In this document: piece by piece, positions 40,020 through 52,251 of the stretch
How positions within the stretch are numbered: position 1 is the first letter of the stretch
How the letters are laid out: the number at the start of each line of letters is the position of its first letter
NCBI GenBank assembly: GCA_964020975.1
Contig: OZ026630.1
Span: forward strand, 64,699,013-64,763,012
From: Hermodice carunculata
Lineage: Eukaryota; Annelida; Polychaeta; Eunicida; Amphinomidae
Reading direction: 5' to 3'
Length of the DNA: 64,000 bases
The notes under the pieces: model-generated
Told to the model about the DNA's origin: nothing
The model's database searches: none
What the model saw: only the letters and a program-made list of their open reading frames with translations
Position numbers and translations under genes: made by a program

Positions 40020-40800
40020 ATGAGGGCTAATTCAAGTTTTAAATCTTCAATATCTTATATACTATAGTAGATGTGGTTCCGAGTGTATAGGAGATCGATC
40101 ATAGCAAGGTAAAGGTCATCTCAAATGTCAAGGTCATGTCAAGGTCAAACTTCAAATTTAGGCCAAAATGTCATTTTTGAGGTCAAGCTTTATTAGGTAG
40201 AGGTCATCTCAAGGTCAAAGGTCATTTCAAGGTCAAAGGTCATTTCAAGGTCAGAAGCCACTTTCGATGGTGGCTTTCTTCTCGCCATAACTCGGTCAAT
40301 TTTTATCCAATTTTGATCATGTTGGCTCAAATTGTAGCTATGGTAACACTGCACATTTTGTATTTTACATGTGACCTCTAAAGTTCAAAGTTCAAGGTCA
40401 TTTGGACCTTTGAAAGTTTCTTCCAGGCATAACTCGGCCAATTTCCAGCCAATTCTAATCATGTTGGACTCGAATTGTAGGTATTATAACACTGCACATT
40501 TTTATAAGAACATATAACCTCAAAAGGGCAAAGGTCAAGGTCATTTGGCCCTTTGAAAGTTTCATCTTGCCATAACTTGCTCAATTTCATCCGATTTGGT
40601 TCATGTTGGGCTTAAATTGTGGGTATTGTAACACTGTGCCTTTTACATGTGACCTGTGAAGGTTAAAGGTCAAGGCCATTTGGACTTTGAAATTTGCATC
40701 CAGCCATAAGCTTAATGTCATGTGAAGTGCAAAAGGATAAAATTTGTAGCATCTAACATTTACAACTTTTAAATGCACACAGATTTGCTTTGAAGCAAAT
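40020..40800 (+). repeat. AGGTCA-rich repeat with three ~142-bp units
   Basis: 40085-40260 holds many direct AGGTCA words, including AGGTCAAAGGTCA twice. Then three units begin near 40270, 40414 and 40560, sharing TTTCTTCTCGCCATAACTCG-like text, AATCATGTTGGNCT, ATTGTAGGTATTRTAACACT, then CAAGGTCATTTGG. The right end near 40775-40820 has ACAGATTTGCTTTGAAGCAA, a small palindrome, and TTCTAGT. Confidence 0.75.
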
Positions 40801-41232
40801 CTTCTTTTCTAGTTTAAGTATGTTCTTATTGTACTGTTTCAGAATAAAATGTTTAAATTGATTATACATATAGAAGCTAATTTCAAATTAAAACTCATTC
40901 TAATATACAATTTTATTTCTCAATTTAATAACTCATTTCTTTATAAATGATGTATGCAAATAAGAGCACACACTTTCAATAAATTCTCTGTTTTCCACTT
41001 CAAGGAAATGTATATACATGTATTTAAACCCAGGTGTCCTTGAAGCACTGAAAAAGACCAAAGAAATTAAACAAAGAGAGCTTTTACTAAACTTAACTCC
41101 AACACTTGCTTAATAGGAACAAAGCAATTGACACTATATATCAATAACACAAAAATGCCAGTTTTTTCATATTTTCCAGTGTAACCAAAGTTCATTCTGG
41201 TAGCTTTAGTTGGACGTGAAAACAGAACAAAT
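40801..41232. other. AT-rich non-coding stretch
   Basis: Nothing recognised. Confidence 0.35.
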
Positions 41233-44216
41233 TAAAATGCAATCAGAGATTGCTAAATCCCTGCACCCCACCCCCCACCCCCGCTCTGTGACCTTGGGAT
41301 TTGAGTCAACGTGATCCATCTTCAAACTTGTCTCAGACCTTATGTAGGATTAAAACAAGGTGCAATAAGAAAGGTCTGTGTTAAAACTTTATAACTTAAC
41401 CAAATTCACTAAAATGGCTCTGTGACCTTGGGAATTGGGTCAAGGTCACCCATCTTGGGACTCGTTCGAAACTGTATTCAGGATGTACAACATGAAAGCC
41501 CCAGGTCAAAAACTTTATGAGTTATGGCATGAAAATCAAATTCACTAAAATGGCTCTGTGACCTTGGGAATTGGGTCAAGGTCACCCATCTTGGGACTCG
41601 TCTGAAACCGTATTCAGGATGTGCAACATGAAAGCCCCAGGTCAAAAACTTTATGAGTTATGGCGTGAAAACCAAATTCACTAAATGGCTCTGTGACCTT
41701 GGGAATTGGGTCATGGTCACCCACCTTCAAACTCGTTTGAGACCTTATTCAGGACTAGAAAAATGTACAATATAAAAGCCCCCAACCAAAAATTTTTTGA
41801 GTTATTCCGTGAAAACAAAATTCATTAAAATGGCTCTGTGACCTACGGAATTAGATCAAAGTCACCTACTTTTGAACTCGTCCGAAGCCTTATTCAGGAC
41901 TATAAGCATGTGCAATATGAAAGCGCTACTCTATGCCAAAAACATTTAAAGTTATTACGTGAAAACCAAATTAACTAAAATGGCTCTGTGACTTTTGGAA
42001 TTAGGTCAAAGTCACCCACCTTCAAACTCATCTCAGACCTTATTCAGGACCATAAGCATGTGCAATATGAAAGCACTATGCAAAAAAATTCAACTTACCA
42101 TGTGAAAACCAAATTCACTAAAATGGCTCTGTGACCTTGGGAATTGGGTCAAGGTCACTCACCTTTGAACTTGTCTGAAACCTTATTCAGGAATAATAAG
42201 CATGTGCAGTATGAAGGCCCTCAGTAAAAACTTTTTGAAATATAGTGTGGAAACTAAGTTCACTAAAAAGGCTCTGACCTTGGCAATTGGGTCGTGGTCA
42301 CCCATCTTTAAACTTGTTTGAGACCTTATTCAGGACTACAGCATGAGCAATATGAAAGCCTGCAGTGAAAAACTTTTCTTCGAGTTATCACGTGAAACCG
42401 TATTGACTAAAATGGCTCTGTGACCTTGGGAATTGGATCAAGCTAACCCATCTTGGAACTCCTCTATGACCTTATTTAGGACTATTAGCATGTATTATAT
42501 GAAAGCCATGAACCAACAATTTGTTGAGTTACCCCATGAAAACCAAACTCACTTAAAAGTCTCTATGCCCTTCAACTTTGGGTCAAGGTCACCCATCTTC
42601 GAATTCTTTTGAGACCTTATTTAGGACTATAAGCATGTGCAATATCAAAACCCTAAGCAAAAAATTTTTGAGTTATTATGTGTATTATTATGTATTACCA
42701 AATTAACCACAATTGCTCTGTGACCTTGGGAATGGGGTCAAGGTCACAAACCTTGGAACTCATCCAAAACTGTATTCAAAGATGTGCAATGTAGAGCCCT
42801 AAGTCAAAAACATTTTGAATTATGGCGTGAAAACCAAATTCACTAAAATGGCTCTGTGACCTTGGGAATTGGGTCAAGGTCACCCGCCTTGGAATTCGTC
42901 CAAGACCTAACTCAAGACTATAAGCATGTACAATATGAAAGCCCTCAACCAAAAATTTTTCAAGTTATTATGTGAAAACCAAATTCACTAAAGTGGCTCT
43001 GTGACTTTTGGAATTAGGTAAAGGTCACCCACCCTTAGACCCGCCCCAGGCCTTATTCAGGACTAGATACATTTGCAGTATGAAATTGCTATGCAAAAAC
43101 TTTTCAAATTATCATGTGAAAACCATATTCACTAAAATGGCTCCGTGACCTTGGGAATTGGGTCAAAGTCACCCATCTTTGAATTCTTTTGAGACCTTAT
43201 ACTGGACAAAAAGCATGTACAATATAAAAGCCTCAGCAAAAAACTTTTCAAGTTATCCTGTGAAAACCAAATTCACTAAAAAGGCTCTGACCTTGGCAAT
43301 TGGGTCAAGGTCACCCATCTTAAAACTCGTTTGAGACCTTATTCAGGACTAGAAGCAGGTGCAATATGAAAGCCTGCAGCGAAAAACTTTTTTTCGAGTT
43401 ATCTTGTGAAAACTCTTTTCACTAAAATGGCTCTGTGACCTTGGGAATTGGATCAAGGTCACCCATTTTTTAACCCCTCTGAGATCTTATTTAGGAATAT
43501 AAGCATGTGTCATATGAAATCCTGCAACCTAAAATTTTGTGAGTTATCCCGTGAAAACCAAATTCACTAACAAGTCTCTGTGCCCTTAAAAATTGGGTCA
43601 TGGTCACCCATCTTTGAACTCTTTTGAGACCTCATTCAGGACTATGAGCATGTGCAATATAAAAGCCCTATGCAAAACACTTTTCAAGTTATCATGTGAA
43701 AACCAAATTCACTACAATTGCTCTGTGACCTTGGAAATTGGGTTTAGGTCACCCACCTTCAAACTCATCCAAAACCGTATCCTGGATGTGCAATACGAAA
43801 GCCTTACATCCAAAACTTAATGAGTTATGGCATGAAGACCAAATTCACTAAAATGGCTCTGTGACCTTCAGAATTAGATCAAGGTCACCCACCTTTAAAC
43901 TCATCTGAGACCTTATTCAGAACTATAAGCATCTGTAATATGAAAGCCCTCAGGGAAAAACTTTTAGAGTCATCATGTGATAACCAAATTTGTTAAAAAG
44001 GCTGTGACCTTGGGAATAAGGTCAAGGTCACCCATCCTCAAACTCATCTGAGACCTTATTCAAAACTATATGCATTTGCAATATGAATGCCATAAGTGAA
44101 AAACATTTCAAGTTACCGCATGAAAACTGTCTGTGGGACACAAACATACACACACCAATGAAGTAATAGCTTTATGCCCCCTCCTCCTTCAGAGGGGTGG
44201 GGGTGGGGGGCATAAT
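41233..44216 (+). repeat. 20-unit AGGTCA array with higher-order structure and hairpin tail
   Basis: Units begin (CTCTGTGACC) near 41284, 41418, 41554, 41689, 41834, 41984, 42127, 42272, 42416, 42561, 42716, 42852, 42997, 43141, 43285, 43431, 43576, 43721, 43857 and 44001. Typical unit length is 144-146 bp; a shorter 134-136 bp type begins at 41284, 41418, 41554, 42716 and 43721. Many units have TGACCTTG, 10 nt, CAAGGTCA. The end has CTGTCTGTGGGACAC, then a hairpin TATGCCCCCTC ... GGGGGGCATA (about 44173-44213). Non-coding. Confidence 0.9.
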
Positions 44217-45489
44217 TACATCAAACAAACACCTAATTTCAAGACTTTTGCATCTTGAAAAAGGTCTCTGTAAACCCTTCAAAGGTCCACACCCTAGCTA
44301 TCACACCAACATACCAATGTGGCACCCCATGTACCACACATTTTTCAATTTTCATATGTCAGGAAACCCTGCTTTTCCTCTTAATCTGATGACAATTATC
44401 TATAATGCCCAAAGACAATTAATGACAGAATGTCACAAAAGGTCAATATCAAATGTACATGCATATGTACTTGAATTAGAGATCATCACTTGATAAAGCA
44501 AGAGCTCATACACATATATATATGAGTAAAACTGTGCATAATTATCACATCATGATATGTTACTCTGCATGACTGAAACGGACATGCATCTGAACCAAAT
44601 GTCCCAGTGGAGTCAAGTTCACACAGAAGTCTCCAAAACAAATGTGCCCACTGATGACAACCAACATAAAGATGTCTCCTCCACCACTTTTATCCTATAT
44701 ACATGTAACCTGGACTAACGAGAATGGGATGTTTTGTGCATTTCATCTGACAAGCCCATCTCCATTGTAAAACCCTGATCAATTTTCACTTCTGACGCAC
44801 ACACTGTACATGTATCGCTCCTGTCTGTTCATGACTATTCACATTGTCTGTGTGTTCTCTTTGCATTGTGAAGCATGTCACACTAAATGCAGCAGTCATG
44901 TTTTAAAAACCAAAATATGCTGTTTACTACCTCTGTACTGTGTATCAAGATCACAGTTCTCTGTATTGAAAGTTATACATGTTGTGAAGACATTTACCTT
45001 TGCCATTTTATTTTTCTCCCTTCATTTTTTTTTTTCAATCCTTGCTCATACAGCAAAGAAATTCACATTCATGAATACGCCTACTGTGCCCCCTGGTGTC
45101 ACACCTGTCAGTCTGCCCCCTTCATCCAGTGCTGCATGATGAAGTATTTACATGTGCAAAATCTGTCTGAATGGGTCACAAAAACTGATATTTAGGTCAG
45201 TCACTCAGCTCCTTTAAGTCTTATGAGAAACCCTAGAACCCAACTTCGTAAAATCAGCTGAAACTTCATAGTAATGAGGATAAATGCTTTCTTGCAAGTA
45301 GTTCAAAATTGCCAAAAAGTAAGTCAAGGACACTCATAAATAATCAGGTACTCAATGATAGTGTAAGTGCATTACAATGATGTGATGACATCTTGGGGGC
45401 AAAACAACTTTTGGAATTTCACATTTGCAGATTCGTAGCACCTCCAAAGCAGACCAAGGTCCATACCGAATAAAGTGGAGAAAAGAACA
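44217..45489. other. Unique non-coding stretch
   Basis: No gene recognised. Overlapping frames at 44810-45195 lack recognisable domains; a poly-T run lies near 45026-45036. Confidence 0.35.
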
Positions 45490-47640
45490 AGAGGCCCATG
45501 AACCAAATGCTCTGCTGGCACTATGGCTTCATTGCACCTGTTCATTTCAAAGTTGCACGTCCTCAATTGGCTTCTGAACATGTAAAGCTTACATGATTTT
45601 AATGTCTTGTTTGTTCACCAGATGGCACTTCGCTCCACATGTAATCATAGCTTATTTGTGCAACTCCTGTGATGAATGTTGTTCCATGTTCCAAGAAAAC
45701 AATCAGTGAGTCCTTAACTTTATGTCCTCAGTGACCATGGGATAGAAGATCAAAGATACCCAGATTATGTAATACAAGAGGCCCATAGGCCTGCCTGGTG
45801 CTGTGCTCACATTGCCATTGATGTCCAAGCTACACCCTGCCATTACAAAATCACCTCTTTCAACTTTACAGGCATGGTGACCTCACAAAAATAGGTCAAG
45901 GTCACTGATATTACATACGATTCTAGCTTTGGACATTTGGTAAGTCTAATCCAATTAATTTTCGAGATATGGAATTCTATATCTTAAAACACATTTTGGC
46001 TCATAATTTCCATCAAATTATTGGTGGCGCCACTAACATCACAATCAACTTAGACTTTGACCTCCCCCACAATCCCCTCAAATCTGGTGATGATCTGCAA
46101 AAATTAAAGATGATAAAGTTTTCACAAGATTTTAATATTTTGACCCCTATATTGCATAATATTGTAGGTGGCACCACCAATATTGAAAAGAACCTCGATT
46201 TTTATACCCCCATAAGTCCTGAAAGTTATATTGGGCTAGCTTGAAAACTGTGGACAGTATTGTGGTCCCAAGATTTTCACATTTTGACCTGTATTTTACA
46301 TAATACTATAGATGGCGCCACCAACATTAATGTCGACAAAGATTTTTCTACACTTAGTAGCTCCTAAACTTTACATGGGCCTATCTCATGAATTGAAAGG
46401 TGCAGAGCATTCACAAGATGACCCTAATATTCAAACTGGCCATTTGACCTTGACCTTCAACTCTGATTAAAAAATTATAATAACTTTTCCAGTTATTGCG
46501 GAAAAACAATAAACTTGGAGAAGCGCCAAACTCCATAATTACTGGGGCACAGTGACGAAAAAAAGCAGGTCTCCAAGTACACTTTTAGTATTATGTAATC
46601 AATTGCAATTTTGATCTGGAGGCTCAATTCTCTTTGCCATTGATGTCAAAGCTACACCCAGCCATTACAAAATCACCTTTTCAACTTTACAGGCATGGTC
46701 ATCTCACAAAAATAGGTCAAGATCACTGATATTACATAACATTATACCTTTGGCGACGGTCTATATAGCATATAAATTTGGCAAGTCTAATCCAATTAGT
46801 TTTCCAAATATGGAATTTTACATCTTAAAACACATTTTGGCTCCTAATTTCTGTCAACTTATAGGTGTCATCATTAGTATCATTAACAACTTAGATTTTG
46901 ACTTCCCCCACAATCGTACCAAATTTGGCGAAGATAAGCCAAAAAGTGTTCACAAGATTTTCACATTTTGACCCCTATATTACATAATAATGTAGATGGT
47001 GCAACCAATATCAAACTCGACTTAGATTTTCATACACCCTTTAAGTCCTGAAAGTTATATTGAGTTTACTTTAAAACTGTGGATGGTATCGTGCTAACGC
47101 GCAAAAGTTTACAGACGTCTCTACTATGATACACTTATGTAGAAAAACATGACCCATATTCGTAAATATCAAACCCAACAATGACAGCAAAGAGATTCCA
47201 GAGTTACCAAAGCATCAACATTCACCTTCCAATACCAATATCAAGAAACAAATTTCACTCCTGACTTGAGACAGGCAGTCACCCACAAAAAGCAACTGGT
47301 AGTTTTAAACCGGTCCTGTCAACCTTTGAAATATTCTTCATTAAACACAGACTATAGTGTTTCCAATATGTACAGGCCCAGCCACTCAAAATCCAAATTT
47401 TATTACTTCTGCAAAAGATAAAGGAGAATTGGTAGGCTTATCACTATTTTGGTTCTTCTGACTAGTCCGTCAGCTGAGTTTATAGCGAAAGTAGAAAGTA
47501 GGCCTATATCGTTTTGTGAATCCTATGAATCTGGAATATAGTCTAATTAATAAGTTAAGTGATTGAATCAAACGGACGGACGGACAGACATGAGCAGTTT
47601 CATCGGCTCTGCAACCTTTGGTCAGCCGAGCTAAAAATGG
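45490..47640 (+). mobile_element. CAAGAGGCCCAT repeat, long copy
   Basis: It starts ACAAGAGGCCCATGAACC; a second internal head, ACAAGAGGCCCATAGGCC, lies at about 45773. Units carrying TCACAAAAATAGGTCAAGGT and TAAAACACATTTTGGCTC repeat at about 45890-46250 and 46610-47060. It ends with a GGACGGACGGACAGAC run, a weak CGGCT/AGCCG hairpin, and AAAAA (about 47570-47638). The first 600 bp match 61606-62222 closely. Non-coding. Confidence 0.7.
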
Positions 47641-47659
47641 AGATTGGTCTGTTTAGCAA

Positions 47660-48469
<810 letters not shown>

Positions 48470-48668
48470 TTAATCACTCTCCATAGCACAAATGTTGGCA
48501 TGTAATTCCTACTTCATTCTGAGGTGAAGGAAACTGAAGGACACAGGGAAAAACCAATGTGCACAATCCTAGTGGTAGCAACTCTTTCCATTTGCTTCCC
48601 TGGCTGAGAATCAAACCCAGGTCACAGAGGTTCAAGTCAAACATGTCACCGACCAACCATGCACCCAT
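48470..48668 (-). mobile_element. tRNA-derived SINE
   Basis: On the minus strand TGGTTGGTCGG (A-box-like, 48649-48659) is followed by GGGTTTGATTCTC (B-box-like, 48606-48618), then a body with TTGGTTTTTCCCTGTGTCCT and TTTCCTTCACCTCAG. The spacing fits a tRNA-type pol III promoter; no tRNA folding beyond the boxes is clear. The minus-strand open frame over it is incidental. Confidence 0.6.
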
Positions 48669-49865
48669 TGTTACTATGAGACTTCCTAATCCTGTTTAAT
48701 ATTAACAATATTTATGGAAATGATGTGATATGTATGTTAAGACACCTCCACCACCTTACAAAGGAAGAAAACTACCTTCTCTTTTGGGTCAAGCAACAAA
48801 GCCTCTTTACAACACCCTGTTGCGAGTGATTGGTCTTATCTGATTAACATATTCACACCACAGGTAACACGTCAAAGTCTACATCTCTACCCTGGGTTTT
48901 CCTTGAAACCCCAGATGAAGAGTCGCTTTAAGTTTTTTTGGGCTGAATCTATCATGAATATTTTGGGATTAAAGTCAAATAGAAAAATGTCTCTACATCA
49001 AAAAGCCTTCTATAGAACTCAATTTCTCTAAAACGTGGACTCGGGAGGAAAAATGCACTTTTGGATAAGTGCATTATAATGACCTGAGACAAGTAGAGGA
49101 TGGACACTGAGAAAGATATAAGGTAATAATTAAACTTTGGTGTTGTGCTGTAATGACAATTAACACAAGACACCTTTGTGGGTCACACATTCACAAAACA
49201 CAACATGTACTGAATTGATGATGCATGCTCATCACTAAACAGGTCACAGTGATGGATAAATGGGTCACAGTGACCTAGAAATGTAGACCCAGAGAGGGTG
49301 CTGCCATCTATATACAAACATTAGAGGAAGCTGCCTGTAGATGCAGGACTGCTACATGTCTCTTGGTTGCAACCCTTGCTACTGCAGATCTCTGGAGGGT
49401 AACTGTAGCTCCTCACATTGGCCAGCTGCTTTCAGGAACTGCCACCAAGAAGTGGCGTGTCATAAGAATTACAAATCACCAAAAGAGGCTCCAACTAAAG
49501 AGATGCAAGAGATATGTACAAAAATATATATTTGAGACCCTCCCCAGATGTTCCAACCAAACAGAGGGTCTTCTTCAGGGGAATGGAGGCTCCTACTGGT
49601 TTTTATTTTGACAGGCTTACATTAATATTGAGGCTCCCACTTGTGTGTGTGTCATGACGTCATAATGTATCTTGTTCTGGTGCCATACGTCTCTCTTACT
49701 TTGTCATGTGACTTATGCTCAATGAAGATTTGTTGCATGTGAATTTCTTGCGTGTTATTACTGTGGGATAAGTATTAACAATACTTAGTCTTGTCGGAAA
49801 TATCAGAGAAAAAATATCACTTTAAAATTTCGTAAAGATATGTGCAAGAGTTCAATCTGTAATCA
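48669..49865. other. Non-coding stretch, no gene recognised
   Basis: Short overlapping frames at 49341-49611 have no recognisable domain. GACGTCA (CRE-type) at about 49656. GGGTCACAGTGACC at about 49262, shared with 6494. Confidence 0.35.
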
Positions 49866-50290
49866 CACGCTGTCACTGCCAGAACTGGAGAGATGTAGAT
49901 CGTCCTTTAACATTTGGTATCTTTTGATTTTGTTTAAATGTTCACTAATGATTCTTAACTGCTTGTCTATGGCCAGGTCGACTTGTTGTAACTTGATCTC
50001 CAATGGGCTCAGCTCATCCTGGTATATGGTGCCATCCCATGGTGCACTAGTGACCAGGGTGTTTTCGTCACCTGAGCTATCTGTTAGTATCGCCAATTGC
50101 AGTGCTGTCTCAGGATTTCTGCCTCTTTAGGTCTTCTTTCTTTAGCCCAAGTGATGCCCTTCCAAATTCTGATGATCAAGCCTGGTGTCTTCTCTGTTTT
50201 GATGAAATTTCCCTCACTAACTGTGTCGATTCTTGCCTTCTTTGGCTTAGATGTTTTCCCGCCTTTTTTGCCAGTGGCTCCCCATATACG
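49866..50290 (-). pseudogene. Unidentified coding relic, minus strand
   Basis: Two adjacent minus-strand open stretches look like protein. One (about 50090-50290) is basic and includes KPKKARID and a TPGLIIRIWKGITWAKERR segment. The next (about 49866-50093) includes SPLEIKLQQVDLAIDKQLRI, a likely amphipathic helix, and ends in a Ser-rich tail. They lie in different frames, so it is not an intact gene as it stands. I do not recognise the family. Transposon-derived or old host exon are both possible; low repeat content around it leaves both open. Confidence 0.35.
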
Positions 50291-50535
50291 TTTTGTGATG
50301 GGTGCAGAAGCTATTGCTCATGGGTTGAATGCCACTGGCCAATCATAAAAATTAGGTACCCCTAGCTTCACCTATTGCCTGCAATTGGGTTCCCTGGTGT
50401 AGACCACTCCACACTCCATGACTGGTATTCTTATTTCTATTTGGACCACCATAATTGTTTATTTGGGAACAAAACAATGTCCTACCAGAAACAGGAAAGT
50501 CTGAAAACAGAGCTGAAGTAACTGTTTATAAATTG

Positions 50536-50617
<82 letters not shown>
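50536..50617. repeat. (CTGT)n tetranucleotide repeat
   Basis: About 20 units, ending CTATCTAA. The poly LSVC frame is an artefact. Confidence 0.97.
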
Positions 50618-50620
<3 letters not shown>

Positions 50621-51493
50621 ATCTCCCAGTGGATCCGGCGTCCATTTTCATGCATATCACCATGAAGCATGCAGTGTATTTGAAGTGGTCCATGAGTGCC
50701 TACTACTTGCGGCATCAGCTATACATGTGGGTCCTATAGTGGATGCATGCAGGTCCTATGATTGATGTACACAACCATGTAAATATATAGGGCCTTCAAA
50801 TCGTGATTTGGAATCCAAGTGCCACCTGCAAAACAGTCACTCTCCCATCAGTACTTGTTTCTCCTGTGATCCTGCTGAACATGCAAATAACTCATGTGCG
50901 AGTAGACAAAAACAATGGCTTAATTGGCCTGTTAAAAGCTGAATACACAAGTCACGTCCCAATGGTCTTGCCTGATGTCCTGCAAGGGTGTGGGTATTTT
51001 ACAAAGAAATACACTAGGAATATGTACATTTTCCCTAAAAACTGCCCACAGAAACCAGGGATACACTTTGTATGAAAAATGCTGAAAAGAAAGTTTTTCA
51101 GTCACACCTAGTGCTTTACATACTTAAATTATGAAATGCCCAGTCAATAGTGGAATACATACTTTATTCAAATTTATCAAAGTTTGCAGGACTTTCTATT
51201 TTTTTTCATGTCCACTCATGCATTTCCCCGCACATACACTATTACATGGTTGCTTGTAAGCTCCAGTTCTATTCTATTTAAAACTCAAAACCTTTGGCCC
51301 ATATTTGGGTGTAAAGTTCAGTATTTTCAACAGAATCCTGCTCAAGCTTTCTGAACTGTACACATATATCCATCAGCAATCCGAGAGGGTTGTTTGACCT
51401 TTTACATAGTAATCAAAGCAAGTATCATGCCAGTCATCTGTATGATTGAGTCAAGTTTTCAAGGCCAATTTGTGGCACTTACACTGCCAATTA
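50618..51493. other. Unique non-coding stretch
   Basis: Nothing recognised; the 50803-51075 frame has no known domain. Confidence 0.35.
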
Positions 51494-51498
51494 GTGAC

Positions 51499-52246
51499 TG
51501 TTATGAATGTGGGTATGCCTGTTTGTTTTGATTTTAGAGGTCACTGTACTCATTGAGAATATGCCACGTCACAGAGCTAGCCTGCTTTGTTGGGGTGACT
51601 ATCAGGCAGCTTAAAAACAAAGTGTTGACCTTCATTTCATTGCACTGTCTGCCGCACATTTCGGAAGTGATCTCGAAAGATCAGAGACAGGTCTCACTCA
51701 ATGCACTGGGATGTGGGACTAATTAGAAAACTCTGGAACAATGGTGAGATTTCTCTGTCTATATATATAAAGCAGCCATTTTCCTGACTGGAGAGAGAAT
51801 TCGGAAAGATCTGACAGAAGCGGTGTGACTACAAGCCAGTGGGACTATGAACTATTGTTATTACCTGTGGAGTGTGGACAGTGTCTCTAGTGGACTGGTA
51901 TATTTGGTGTTAATTTTACCACATTGGAACCAAACTGCACCTCTGGGATTGGATCAGCACCACACTTTTCAGTACCACATTGGAACCAAACTGTACCTCT
52001 ATGGGATTTGAACCAGATCATTTGGCACCTGTCATAGGCCTTGGAACTGTGGAACAGTACCTGAGGGCAATCTCACCAGGGATTAGGATTTACCTAAAAC
52101 TGTTTAACTATTGACATACCAGCGGAGATAAATTTAACTACTTTGTACTGATTTTGATTGTTGATATATTGTTATTGTTAAAGTTATATCACTGTTGTCA
52201 TTCTTCGTTGAGTTCTGCTAAAATTCTGAAGGTGGGCATCATAACA
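51499..52246 (+). mobile_element. Solo LTR of an LTR retrotransposon
   Basis: A 748-bp segment bounded by TGTTATGA and its exact inverse TCATAACA. GTGAC is duplicated directly outside (51494-51498 and 52247-52251). A TATATATAAAG box lies near 51762-51772, so the LTR reads on the plus strand. Inside is a 56-bp-period duplication (TACCACATTGGAACCAAACT at 51917 and 51973). No internal region or second LTR is present, as after LTR-LTR recombination. A 5-bp duplication fits Ty3/gypsy or Bel/Pao; family not decided. The perfect ends and target duplication suggest a fairly young fossil. Confidence 0.85.
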
Positions 52247-52251
52247 GTGAC

